A stretch of 64,000 nucleotides of DNA, from NCBI RefSeq assembly GCF_905475465.1, contig NC_062235.1, forward strand, positions 7,574,001-7,638,000, given 5' to 3'. Source of the DNA: Pieris napi. Taxonomy: Eukaryota; Arthropoda; Insecta; Lepidoptera; Pieridae. The notes below the pieces were generated by a model, which had not been told where the DNA came from, did no database searches, and worked only from the letters and a program-made list of their open reading frames with translations. Made by a program: the position numbers and the translations under genes. The number at the start of each line of letters is the position of its first letter. Position 1 is the first letter of the stretch. This document shows, one piece after another, positions 1 to 12,700 of the stretch.

Positions 1-149
1 AATTGTAAAAAAAAATGTATACTGGCCACAGATTTGAGAAGCCTGCAGATAATAAAGATAGGTTATCAATGTTGCTACAGGCTACTCCATATTCCATAAC
101 AAAGCGCGCTGTGCCCAAAAAAGTGCTAGTTTTGTGACTGTATTCGTAT

Positions 150-640
150 TTTAAACTCAATACAATTGTTTTTTAGTACAGAGGGAAACGAGAAGGCGCT
201 CGCCTGATGTTAAGTGATACCACCGCCGATGAACACTCTTAATTCCAGAGGGCTCGCGAGTGCGGTGCCGGCCTTTTGAGAATTGGTAAGCTCTTTTCTT
301 GAAGGACCAATTGGTTCGGAAATAATTCAGTGGGCAGTTGGTTCCACATGGTGATGGTGTGCGGTAAATGCTGCCTTAAGAAACGCTCAGTTGTGGGATG
401 ATGGACGTCTAGGTGATAAGGGTGGAATTTCGTATTCTGCCTCAACTGATCGGACATCTTGAAACTCAGCTGCAGGTATTAATCCGAACAACTCTTCTGA
501 ACAATCTCCATGGTGAATACGGTAGAAGATGCAGAGTGACCCCACATATCTACGCAACGCCAAAGGATCAAGCTGCTCGGAGAGGGATTGGTCATCGACG
601 GTTCGAACCGCTCTTCGTTGAATAATTAAAAACATTTAAA
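150..640 (-). mobile_element. Jockey/CR1-type LINE 3' end remnant
   Basis: Read on the minus strand, this encodes the extreme C-terminus of a non-LTR reverse transcriptase. The start IQRRAVRTVDDQSLSEQLDP continues through a segment with SLCIFYRIHHGDCSEELF. The frame then changes near 430, and the continuation is HPYHLDVHHPTTERFLRQ followed by TMWNQLPTELFP. It ends in the shared 3' tail (a stretch read as cggtggtatcacttaacatc, then agcgccttctcgtttccct). Frameshifts and stops make it dead. The family assignment comes from recognising the C-terminal pattern common in Lepidoptera. Confidence 0.75.
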
Positions 641-1220
641 ATAAAATTTTTAGGCTGTTTATTTTGAAATTAACTCAAAAATTAGGAAAAAATCGATTAA
701 TAAAAAAATTAATTATTTTTTTAAGAAACATCTATAATTTATTAATCGATTTTTCATGCTAAAAAAATAATCGATTAATAAAAAATCGATTTCTTTTAAT
801 GCAGAATGTCACATCCCTAGTTCTGTTGAGTGACGATTCTCATATTGAATATAGAGCGTTCACAGTGTGACCATGCTTAACGTTTTTTCTTTATGTAAAC
901 AGCTCTCAGAAAATAAACTCAATTAAACCTTTACTGTGTAGTTGGTAAAAAAAACTAAAACTACTTTTTGACCTGACAACGTCTTATAATTCGATGGAGC
1001 CGGCTGCACGCACGAAAAAACATGACTCATGCGGCGTTACCTCGCTCTGAGCCGTTCCATTTAAGACTTGAAATGCAAGCAAGAGCGCGGAACGAGTGAC
1101 AAAGAGGTAGAATGTGACATTCTGCATAAAAAATCGCGTAAAAAAAACGATTTTTACTTTAAAAAAAATCGATTATAATCGTTTTTTTTAATATTCGATT
1201 ATTTTTTCACATCCCTACAA
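640..1220. repeat. AT-rich degenerate repeats with ATCGAT/AATCGATT runs
   Basis: Two A/T-rich blocks (about 650-800 and 1125-1215) repeat variants of aaaaatcgatt. The sequence gaatgtcacatccctag near 804 recurs inverted near 1111-1126 as aatgtgacattctgca. This suggests old fold-back or simple-repeat insertions around a 300-bp core. No gene was seen. Confidence 0.4.
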
Positions 1221-1329
1221 AGAGGCCTCCGCGTTCGGCAGCGTTTCTTATGACGTTGTCACGTTCAACTATCGTCAGTAAACCGACTTTACAGACAACC
1301 GATTTTTTTCGCTAGCTGATTCATCTGAG

Positions 1330-2180
1330 TATAGTGCTTTTCATGAAAGAAGTCCCGCGGTGATTTTTGGAACTAAATTTCACAGGTCGGCAATGTTGTC
1401 ATTCGTCGATGTAATCAAGTTTGTTTGATGTGGTAGATTTTTGTGAATTTTTAACTAGCTTAGTGCATTATAAAGATTGATTACATTGCCAAAAGTTGTA
1501 AAAAGTTCGGCTCGAGAAATGATATTAAAGGTGAAAGAGTTCTGTGAAGCGGAACATAAGAATCAAGGTGTTTTAATACCACTAAACAATGTTCGGAAGA
1601 GAGTTGCCGCCATAACAGGTACTTTTTAGAGTTGCCATTTAATAATTTTTTGCTGTATTGATGGTACTTTTATGATATAAATTCGTTTTTGAAATTGAAC
1701 AAATACATAACGTGATGAAACTAGGTAACTGAAATTAAAACATATAATACATATTACATAAGCATTATAAACTTAAAGTTATTATTATTTTTAATTGTTC
1801 ATAATTTAATTGCAGGTGTGTCAGAGAAAACTGTAATAAGAATTACAAACGAAGGTATAACAGCGGCGTGTACTTCGAAAAAAATCGTTACCCAACAATT
1901 ATGCAATAAAACTCTGAATAAAAAATTGTATTGCTATTCTTTACCATATTTTCTCATCTTCCCTGTAAGTAGGTAGAACACCGCTAATATAAGTAAATAA
2001 AAATATACTTTTTACATAACAGAAATATTGTTTCATCGAAGTATGCAGAAAATAATATTTGATAAATTACATCTGCTAAATGTAAATAATATAGGTAAAT
2101 TTTTTACTCATAAATGGCAACATTACGTCATGCGATTGCAGCGCCGCGTCTGGGGGACTTCTTTCATGAAAAGGACTATA
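1330..2180 (+). mobile_element. TIR element, copy A, with HTH-like exons
   Basis: The terminal inverted repeats read tatagtgcttttcatgaaag at the left and, reverse-complemented, tatagtccttttcatgaaag at the right (about 28 bp each); the element is about 851 bp. A second copy lies in opposite orientation at 13272-14216. Inside are two exon-like segments, 1519-1618 and 1816-1976, joined by a plausible GT-AG intron with matching phase. Together they encode about 85 residues, with NNVRKRVAAITG then VSEKTVIRITNEG, a helix-turn-helix-like pattern. No DDE catalytic domain follows, so it is probably a non-autonomous derivative that kept a transposase N-terminus. The right end abuts the next element. 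Confidence 0.75.
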
Positions 2181-2922
2181 GGCGGAAACATACTACCAAA
2201 ACGCCACGCTACACCACGCCATCCGATGCATGTCAGTACTTATCAATCCCATATATTTAATATGGTCAGATGCACATAGACAACACGCCATGTGATCACA
2301 CGTGGTAACATCCAATCGATTTGGATCGGCGTGTTGTGGATGTTGTGATGATGACGTCATGCGTCAATGCTTTCGAGTTTTTGACACGAATGTCAATTTA
2401 TATACTTAGATATTTTTGGATTTATTTGGCGAAATGAACGACGAACAATTAATTGAGTTGGTGAAACAATATTCTGTTTTATATGACATAAGATTACCTC
2501 AATACAAGGCCAAAAACAGGGAATTAGGATGTTGTTAGTTTAATACAAATAACCTGCTAATCAATGCAGTTTATTAGAAAACACAGGGTGGGCCAGAAAG
2601 ATTTGCGAATTTGAAAAAAATATAATAAAAAAACTAAATACAATACACATACAATTTTTTATTTCAAGTAAAATAGACATCTGGGAAATTTATTTCTTAA
2701 AAATAACAGCATCCAGGTGTGCACCATGGCGCTGCAAACATTCCTTGAATCTGAACCTCAAATTGGTAAAAACTTGCTGGCACATTGCGCGGGGAATAAA
2801 TCAGCTAAATGACTTCTGAATTTGCAAGCGTGTCGTGGGGTCGCGTGTTGGTAATGTGCACGATGGACATCGGGTGTCGACACGACACGTCGCGTCGCGT
2901 TTTAGTAGTATTTTTCCGCCTT
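2181..2922 (+). mobile_element. TIR element with broken MADF domain
   Basis: The inverted ends are ggcggaaacatactaccaaa at 2181 and its near complement ending at 2922 (ttttagtagtatttttccgcc read forward). An ORF at 2434-2538 starts MNDEQLIELVKQYSVLYDIR and stops after 34 residues. It looks like the first half of a MADF/Myb-SANT-like DNA-binding domain, cut by an inserted mariner-like fragment. A sequence matching one end (about 105 bp) recurs at 60128-60233. The superfamily is not certain; MADF-type partner proteins are known from PIF/Harbinger elements. Confidence 0.6.
2585..2815 (-). mobile_element. Tc1/mariner-like transposase C-terminal fragment
   Basis: The minus strand reads FRFKECLQRHGAHLDAVIFK followed by a stop, the typical end of insect mariner-type transposases. 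A terminal-repeat-like acagggtgggccagaaag then lies at the low-coordinate end. Only this 3' end is present, nested inside the MADF element. Confidence 0.55.
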
Positions 2923-3339
2923 ATAATGAGAAAATGTTGTAGGGGTTACTACCTAACTACTACTAAAATAGATAATAGAATAAATTTTATATAACATAAA
3001 TAATTTAAACCAATTAAAGTTTGCCACGTGGTGTACGGTGTTTTTAAAGTAAAGGGTTATAGCCCAAGAATAGACAAAATAATTATTCGTGATAACGTTT
3101 CATTGCACGCATTTTTCAAATGTATTATATTATATGTAATTTAAATAAAATGTCAAAATAAACAACTTAAAATTAGTTTTGCTTACAAATTAAAAATATT
3201 TGTTTGGATTTACTGAATAATATTTAAAAAATATATATTTTATTTGAGAAGGCGAATTTGTTAGTACAGATAAATGAGAAAAAATTAGCATTTCGTAAAA
3301 TGGAACGAATAAACATAACAAATTGAACAATGTCAAAAC

Positions 3340-3411
3340 AAATACAAATCGAGTGCGAATTTTATTATTAAAGTGATTCGTCGGTGAGGCAACAGTTGAT
3401 GCGAGGAAATA
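3340..3411 (+). promoter_or_regulatory. Candidate Dicer-2 5' UTR exon and promoter area
   Basis: The first coding exon begins just after a good acceptor (gtttcag, ending at 3767) only 19 nt before the ATG, so an upstream non-coding exon is expected. A donor-like gtgagt follows aataatt near 3412, in a stretch relatively richer in G/C than its surroundings. The exact transcription start cannot be seen. Confidence 0.3.
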
Positions 3412-3786
3412 ATTGTGAGTTGTTGCAAATTAAAAACTTAATAGTGGGTTTTACAATTAAATTATTATATATTAATTGATAAAAACAACTTATTAAATCC
3501 TGTTGTTCCATTTCATTTTACTCTACGGTATATAGTTTCATTTTCATATTTTATTTGTAATAATAACATTTAATTATCTAAGTTTATTATGACGGTATAA
3601 ACTAGGACCACATGTGTGGAATTGAGTGTGACAATTATTTCTTTATTAACTTTTGTTTTAAAATTTTCTTGACCGATGATTTCTGACGTAATATACGACA
3701 GTTATAACTCATTTAAAATGTGCTCATTAAGCTATAAACTAAATTATAATATACTTGTATGTTTCAGGTACAATTTACATAACATA

Positions 3787-6700
3787 ATGGATTCTCGATC
3801 TAAAATTTTACAACCAAGATTATATCAAGTACAACTTGAAGAAATATGTATAACAAAAAATACAATTATATATTTACCAACAGGTATGTTAATTGTGAAA
3901 ACTGTAAAGTTATATTTATCTTAGCTATCATTTTAATAAAGGAAATTAAAAATTTTAGGTTCAGGAAAAACTTTTATTGCTGCACGTCTTATTAAGAGAT
4001 TTATGAATCAGTTAAAAAAACCATGGGGAGAAGGTGGTAAAAGAACATTCTTTCTTGTCAACACAGTGCCATTGGTCAACCAACAGGTAATAAATTTATT
4101 TTCATATAATAATATGATTGGTAAGTAGGTATCTTTCTTTTATATTATCACATATATAATAGGATTTAAGTATTAAATAAATTTAACAATATTTTATTTG
4201 GCAACATACTTTTCCAAAGTAATATTTTAAACAATGGTGGTACATATTTTTAGCGAGTAACACAAAAAAAAATCTAATCATTTATTTCAATTAGGCCTAT
4301 TAAAATGGCACTTTTGAAAGTCAAAATTACAAGTGATTAGTTGCCCCTTCCAAAAGGTAGTTTCATATACTCTTTTAAAAGCTTTTACAATATTTTGTAG
4401 ACATTGATTTGATATGTGAAGACCATGTACCGAGAACAAAAAAAACCTACTATACTAAATAAAATAGGAATGGTGTTATAAAAAACAATGCAACAGATAA
4501 CTATAATATTATTATGTAGATACATGCTTACATATTTCCAAATATAATTACATTATTCTTTCTAAGAAAATAAATAATAAACATACAGTCAAACAGTGAG
4601 AGCTATGTTAAAGTTGATTCCTTTTTTTAAAAAAAGAACTATAAACCTATATAACTAGATTTGCTTTTGTCTAGTTTGATTGCCTTATGTAGCAGGACCA
4701 GCATGTTTCCAAGCATTTTTATCTTGAATATAATCTTCAGCATTTTTAATATGCTAGTCTACAACATGTATTTTTAATAAAAGTTATAATTTTCTTAGGT
4801 TTTAGTTTTAAATGTCAAGGTATTTTATTGTAACATTTAGTATAGTCCCTCTAAAAGATGTTTGTACTTTGCCTAATTTGAATGACGGTTGATCAATTTG
4901 ATCTCTATTTCTAATATTAATATTATGTCTTTCACTTATTTTACTAAAAATATTTGTGGTTTCTTTCTAACATTCGTAATATTCATATACAACACGGCAT
5001 TATCATAATATTTTTTTTTTTAAATATTTCGCGACGACGCACAGTGGGGCCAAATCCCGAAAAGCTGGCCAAAAGTCTAAAACGTTATAAATTTGGCTGA
5101 AAGTCAGTCCTCGGGGGTTTTCGAGGTCGCTGATTACGAATCAAAATTAAAAATAAAAACAAAATGGCGGATTTGAAAAAAAAACACTTATGGAGAAAGT
5201 ATAAAATATATATTTATGTTGTATAATACGGTAAAACATAAAATTGGTTAATTTTGAAGTTCATACATCGTCATCCGAAGAATAATTTGATTCACAATCA
5301 GTTGATTCAACTTGTAGCTTCCTGTTGTACTTGCTGATAAACGTGGCGCAACTATCAATAGAGTTGCTTCTGGTAGCAACGACTTTGACTTTTTTCGTGG
5401 CAGTTCGCGAAAGCTCGAAATTAATGGATCGGATATTAATAATAAGCGTTAAAAATGTCTTCCATTTTTTTAGCCATGGGATTTTATTGAAGATTGTTCT
5501 TCGAAAGAAACACGCTCAACCTTTCAGAATATTTTTGCAAAAATTTCTTTTCAGTTCTTGATGTTTGTTGCCACTTTTTGCGAAAGTCATGAAACAACTT
5601 GCGGAAGACAGGTTTTACCTTGTCTGATATAGCGAAGGTGCATTGCAATTCAGCAGACATGAAATTTTCAATCGCTGCATATTTTTCAGTTGCTCCGTCA
5701 TTCAAATGACCTTTCAATATGGAAAAAAATTCCCCTCTCGACAGGCCACATGCTTAACGTTCATCAGCAACAAATCCTAAAATTGGAGAATAATAATAAT
5801 TTAAAGTAAACAGTAAAACATTCCGCGCCGTTTACGAAATTCAGAAAATTTGTTTTACATTGCAATAACTCGTACTTATGACAGAGGCAGCTAGTTTCGA
5901 TTTTTGTCACTAAATAATAACTCCATACACAACATGATATCGGTCAAGTCTTAGATCTCTACAGAATTTATAAACTTTTCTCTACGTGAGTTATGTCCTC
6001 GTAACAAGGTCACTACATAAGGACCACCTTTGTTACTTAGAATAATTAGGTAATAAGATTACTGTACACATGACTTCCTGGTATTTGTCAGGAAGCCATT
6101 ACGATTAAGATATAACCCTTTGTTTATTTAAGTATAGAAGATAAGTCTTGATGTAAGTTGGAATAATAAATAAAGATCAGTCTTGCTTTGCTCTTCAAGC
6201 AGAAATGAGAAAACACATACAACTTGTTTTTTAAAAACCCTTTCGCCTTCGCTCACTAGTCACTACCTAACTCGTGTTTAAATTTTTTTGTAATAATCTT
6301 CCGTTAATTTTCGTACAAATGATTCGGTTATTGTTATCGCATAAACTATTATTATTGATTTTGTGTTAAATAATCATTTTCTACTTGCAACTACTGATTC
6401 CATTTTACAAAATAGAAATCGGTTGCTTTTTAGAGATTTGACGACCTCTTGAATATACCGTTGAAATATTTTCTCACGACAGGCGTAGTTCGATTAAGGG
6501 TCCTCTTTCTATTGTCCTACAATGGTAGGAATAAGAGATTGGGCGCGCTCATTCCTAGAATTCGACCTTCGGACCCTTACCCAACTTAACCCACGGCTCG
6601 AAATTACCGAAACTTGAATTCTATTTTTAGACTTTTGGCCAGCTTTTCAGGATTTGGCCCCACTGCGACGTAGATTATAAATGGCCCTGACAGCTCTCTT

Positions 6701-9700
6701 CTGCAAGATAAAAATAAGATTCAATGTCTGCAGCTCGACCCAACAGTAAAATGCCCCATTCAACATTATACTGTGAAAGTAATCAAAATAGACCAAACGC
6801 GCGGTTTCTACATTTGTTAACTGTCTTATTTTCCTAACGGCATAGGCAGCTCAGCTGGCTCGCAAGAGATATGAGGTTCCCATTGTAATTTGTCGTCTAC
6901 CGTCATGTCTAGAAATATTGTTTGTTTATAAATTCCAGTTTTCCTCCGTTCAACATGATGTCACATTTGGTATCGTAAATCTAATAAATGTGTTTTTTTT
7001 TTCAATAAGTAGAAAATTATTACGGAAAGAATTAGAATTATTTACGTCGTCAAGATTTGGGACCCTCGATCTATTTTAAAAATCAATGATGTGTCTGCAA
7101 ATAACACCATCTTCAATTGATTCTGACTAATTTGCGTCCTGCGCTTCCTCCCAAGCGTTACAAATGTTCTTGATTAGGGTAACACCGGCGTCAGTCGTAC
7201 AACTCCCCGCTGTAAAACCATACTAGTGTTCATGAAAGATGGTATTTTTATTGAAGTGACATAACATTTCATTGAGCATTAACTTTTCAAACACCTTACT
7301 GAGAACTGGCAAAATTGACACAGGATTAGAACTATAATTCAGATTAGATCCCAATTCAAAATTTACTTGATTTTTTGCCATTCTATCCATGCATGTAACA
7401 ACTGAACTTAAATATATAAATAATAATTATCATACTATAAATAATATTAAGAAATTCGATATTTATAACTCATTAAATAGGCCAGTTTAATTTAACTGTT
7501 TTTAAATAACTAATATTTATTTTGACTTATACACCTTCAAAATCATTTTCCATTAACTCTTCTCAAAGAAAATAATGTGAAGAATAAAATGTATGTAAAT
7601 AAAAAAATATTTAACTATCAAAAGTCATAAACCCTCAGCTGTGATAAGGATTTTTTAAGTGAACTACGTATGAACCACTACAATATAAGTACCACTATAA
7701 ACTAATTATATTTTGAATAAACTCTCCTTGGTTTATCTAAGTACTATCCTATTATAAATTATTGTCTAAACAATAGTCCATTTGTTTAATTAACTTTACT
7801 AATTTTATAAAGCTTATAGAGTGTTTTATTTTTTGAAAACACCAATTTATTTCAGATTTTTTTCTGAATTAATTGGGAAAGATAGATTAGGGTAGGCTAT
7901 AGAATTATAGATGCTTCAACTAACAAAATGGAAAAACCATTACTGTATTATGTGCAGGTTGCATTGTGTGCACTGCTCTATAATAAGCTTGTCTAGTAGT
8001 TAAGAACTATATTTATTTTAAAGCAATCTATCACAGCTCATCCAAGTATATTGCGGTTTGTAAATAAGAAAAAATGTGTGTTCATAAAATGGTTGGGGCT
8101 AATGAATAAGGACTACGTGTCTCCCAAGTCCATAACCAAACATAGATTATAGTTTTAATAATGTTTGTGTCATCATTTTTTTTTTCAGAAACATGTGATT
8201 GAAGAAATGTGTCCAGTCACAGTTGGAGCCTACAGTGGAGAGGATAAAGTTGATTATTGGAACAAAATAAAATGGGACTCTGAGCTTTCTCAATATCAAG
8301 TAAGCATATAATGTCTTAATTTTCTAGTTTTGGTCAAAAGCCAAAATGTAATTTGTAAACTAAGTGTGAGACACTCAACTATAAATAATTGATGGTCACA
8401 TGTTATTAGAATTGAATCAGGCTGTACAATATTTTGGTAAAACGTCTGTTGCGTCAGTAATTAAAAAAATATAATTTCAGGTGATTATAATGACTTCTCA
8501 AATATTACATGATATGCTCACACACAAGTACATCATGCTTGAAGATATAAATTTATTAATTTTTGATGAATGCCACCATGCTGTTGATGAACATCCAATG
8601 AGGTTAATTATGAGGCATTTTGACGGATTATGTGGAGAACAACCAAGAGTAATAGGTATGTAATTTATCAGTCTGGGTTGAATCTAGAGCATGAGAATAT
8701 ATAAAAAATGCCATACGATTTAGGTCAAACTAAACGTTTTGGACTTGTCGCCGATACAAAACTCTTTACGATTTTCGTCCTTTTCTTATACTGATTTTTT
8801 AAAAATAATTTTCTATAAAAAATGTATTATTGTACACGTCGAAATCTGGAGTTGAACACACTAACCGCTAGCCTAATGAGGCAATTAATACAATCGATTT
8901 TAAAACCCCACTATTATAGGTTTAACAGCAACATTGCTAAATTGTAACGTTACGTTACACAAAGTTGAGGATACACTTCGGGAACTCGAAACGACATTTC
9001 GAGCGACTATAGCCACAGTTCATGAAAATGTACAAGAGATCTTTAAGTGAGTAAAATTATATATAATTATAAAATATATTAATAATTCTATCTAACAACC
9101 TGTGAAGAATTTATCCAAGTTGGTGCCGCAGTTTGAGTGAATGTGAATTTTAATAATGTTGGTTAACAATTATTATTAAAATAAATAAATATACTCTGTG
9201 CCATATTTTTCGTCTATCGAGCAACCCACGCTTTTTCACAATAATACCAGTATTTTTTGTTCATTACCATTTTCAGCCTAAATTAGGAATTATTTTTCAC
9301 TTTTTAGTTTGATATGCTTTAAAAGCGTGTTTTATAGTTTTTTAAACTATATTTATTTTCCACTTTTTAGTCTTAGCAGCAATACGTGTTGTCTCAATTT
9401 AATCGTATTGCTTTGTGGATTTAAAAAAAATTTCATTGTTTTTTCGAGATAAACCTATGAAATTATTATATTATCGCTGATTCTTTATAAGTGTACAAAG
9501 GTTGAATTAAATCTGTCCGTTTAAAGTGGGTCATCGAGTCCAAAGGAGTCGGTTACATACATACATACATACAGGTGAAGCTAATATAAAGCATGTAAAA
9601 ACAGACAATGTTTCAAAAAATATTTTTTTTACTATAGCAGCAGTTGCAGCTGCAGTTGTACCTTTACAACTGCATAGTGCATACTCATTCACAAGGAACT

Positions 9701-12700
9701 GCTTGTGAATGATTTAGATGAATAAATGAGAGTTAACAAAATAAAAGACCGAAATTTTAGCCTATTATAGCGTAAAAACTCGCTGCGACCTGCGTTTACC
9801 TAAACGTCTTTTGTTTTTAGTCACTCGACAAACCCGCAAGAAATATTAAAGTGCTATTGCCCATCGTCCCCTACTTCAGCCAAGACGGAGGCCAAAAAGC
9901 TTTTACTGAAACTGATGAATTTAATCCATAACTATAAATTACCAGTAGTGAAAAAAAATGTCCAATTGCAACATGGACAGCGGGACATATCTTCTAATCC
10001 TAATAAGGTCCGTATAAATCGTTTTAATAAGTACAAGGTCTATAGACTTTTTATTTGTTGAAGTTACCAAGCAGCACCACTATATGGAACCAGCAGGTCT
10101 TTGAGGTATATCAGAACCAATTTGACTTAGGGTCCTTCAAGAAAAGAGCGTACCAATTCTTCCAGCAACGTACTCGAGTCTTATCTTAGGGGGTATCACT
10201 TAACATCAAGTGACCTATTTACCCCCTGTTCAATAAAAAAAACATTTTTTGTACAAATTCGGCAAGTTTTTAAATTGGATTGATAAAGATTCTGACTTCA
10301 TTAATGTTAAGGTATTTTTAGCTTAAGATTAATCTAATTAAGTATAATTTAAACTGAATTTGATTTTAAAATACTGTCTTATAACACTACTAAAATTTTG
10401 TTTTGTAACTGTTCACTGACACTAAAGCTTTATTTTTTAACTTTCATATAACAGGAATCCTAATATCATCGTAGATGTAAAGTTAGCTCTTATGCTGGTT
10501 CCTGCCAAAGGCAGCTAGTACTTTTTGATGAAGTGACAGCTATTTCCGTCTTATTTTGTATGCTTAATATGAAAACTACTTTTAAAAAACGCCGGTGTTC
10601 TCAATTCAGTAACCGGCCGATAATTTATTCAAACATACACAATGATCAAATATCAATTTTGAGATATCGCTTTTTTCCGAATAGATAACAAATTATGTAC
10701 AACGTAACTGTAACGTGTTATTAATTGAGCTTGTAGCGACATCTACAATGTATGGTAACAGTCACTGCCATGACGTCACATTATGAGTTATTCCGACCGC
10801 TAAAGATATATCCAACATCTCGACTCAGGGACTATTTAATATTCATCTCTTTTTATCACATCTTAATGTATGTCCGAAAGTAATTACAGCCTAATTAGGC
10901 TGATTTAGTTTTTATAAATGGTTGATCTTAACGGTTTTAAATATATATTTTTTTATGATACAGATTTAGTTTTTATGAATGGTTGATCTTAACGGTTTTA
11001 AATATATAATTTTAGATTCAACGGGAGTTGGCGAATATGGTGACATCCATGTCGTTGCATATCGATGAAATGGGTGCGTACGGCGGGGCCCTGTGCATTA
11101 TAGCGTATACGATATTACTCGAACGGCTAAAACGACGAGCACTTTCCGGCGAAGAAGAATTATTGTACCAATTCACTATAACGGGCTGCACAGAGTAAAT
11201 ACTACGTTTTACTAGCTTCTAAACAGATTTCAGATATTTTATAGCAAGAAATTAAAGTTGTATATGAAACTGTGCATGACTAGATTTTGAATTGCGCATT
11301 GAAAATTCTGTAATGCCAAAATACATCTTTCTTCGGAATACTTAAGTGGTCATACTTGGAACTAGACGCTTGTGCATGCATGCACAAAGTTCGAATAGAA
11401 TACGTATAGTAATCTATACAAAGTATTAGTTTTCATAGTACGATGCGAGATTAGAGAATCATGTTATCGATATATTTTGTAAGTCCAGTATAAAGATGGT
11501 AATTCTTGTATGACATTAAAATTATTAAATTTCAGGGCAAAACTCGTATTATTAGAGGGAATGGACGATGAAAAGGGATATGCGAAGATTATTAAGCATT
11601 CATCGCCTAAAATTAAAGTTTTGTTAAATATTTTGAAAGAATATAAAGTGACCGAAAACGGTAAGAATATTAAATATTCCTTTGTGATCACGCAACACGA
11701 TAGTACAATACAAAATATAACAGCAAATTGCAAATTAAGGCAATAAATCTACACATGTAAAATCTATTTGTATTTAGTCGGGTTCGAACGCACTTGTAAG
11801 TAGAGATAGATGACGCTGCAATTACGCTGGTTATTAACGCTTTTTAAAAATGTGTGGCGCTTGTTACTGGAGCGTAGTTTAAATTTTTAGTACTTATTTC
11901 GTGTAATATTTGGATTTTTAAGGTGTTTTTGTAGTCTTGATTAAACTTTCTGACCCGCTAACATTAAAAAAAATACTTATTTAACCTATCCAAATTGACT
12001 TTCAACTAAAACATGTTAATCGTCAACAGCAATTTATTTTACTATCATAAACGTCGATTAGCATATCTATAAAGTAAATAGCAGTCAATGTAACTTATGT
12101 ATGGCCTTCTCTTTTCAGATAAACCATTATCTGCAATCATATTTACACAGCAAAGGTTCACTTCGAAGATTTTATACAATTTACTCAAAGCCGTAAAAAA
12201 ATCAAACCCCGAAGACTTCGGTTTTCTTAAACACGATTTTATTGTGGGATTTAACGTGAACCCCTTTAATAACACGAGAGAACAGCATTACGCTAAGAAA
12301 CTCAGTAATCAGGCGTTGCTGAAATTTAAAAATAGGTACGTGTAACTTATGTTTCTGTGTGACTATTAATCTGAAACACAATCAAAGTCAAAAACTACAT
12401 AAACCACTTTAAAATTGTTTAATATATAATAATTACTAGCAGATCGGCTAAGCGTTGCTGTGGCTAAGGTTTTTGTTATATTACTTAGTAGCAAACTATT
12501 CAAGGGAAACGGTAGGAGAACAGGAGTTAGGAGTCCATAGCGGACAAACAACGTGACACGTAATTTATATATATTAAGATTAAGAAAAAATCTCAGATCA
12601 AATATCAAATCAGACTTGATATTCTAGTATATTAATGAATAACAAAACATCTGTATAAAATAGACTCGGAAAAAAATATTTTTAATATAAAGATGCGCTT

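Noticed and set aside
9550..9572. cata microsatellite as a possible regulatory site
   Set aside because: Plain short simple repeat in intron 5; nothing else supports function.
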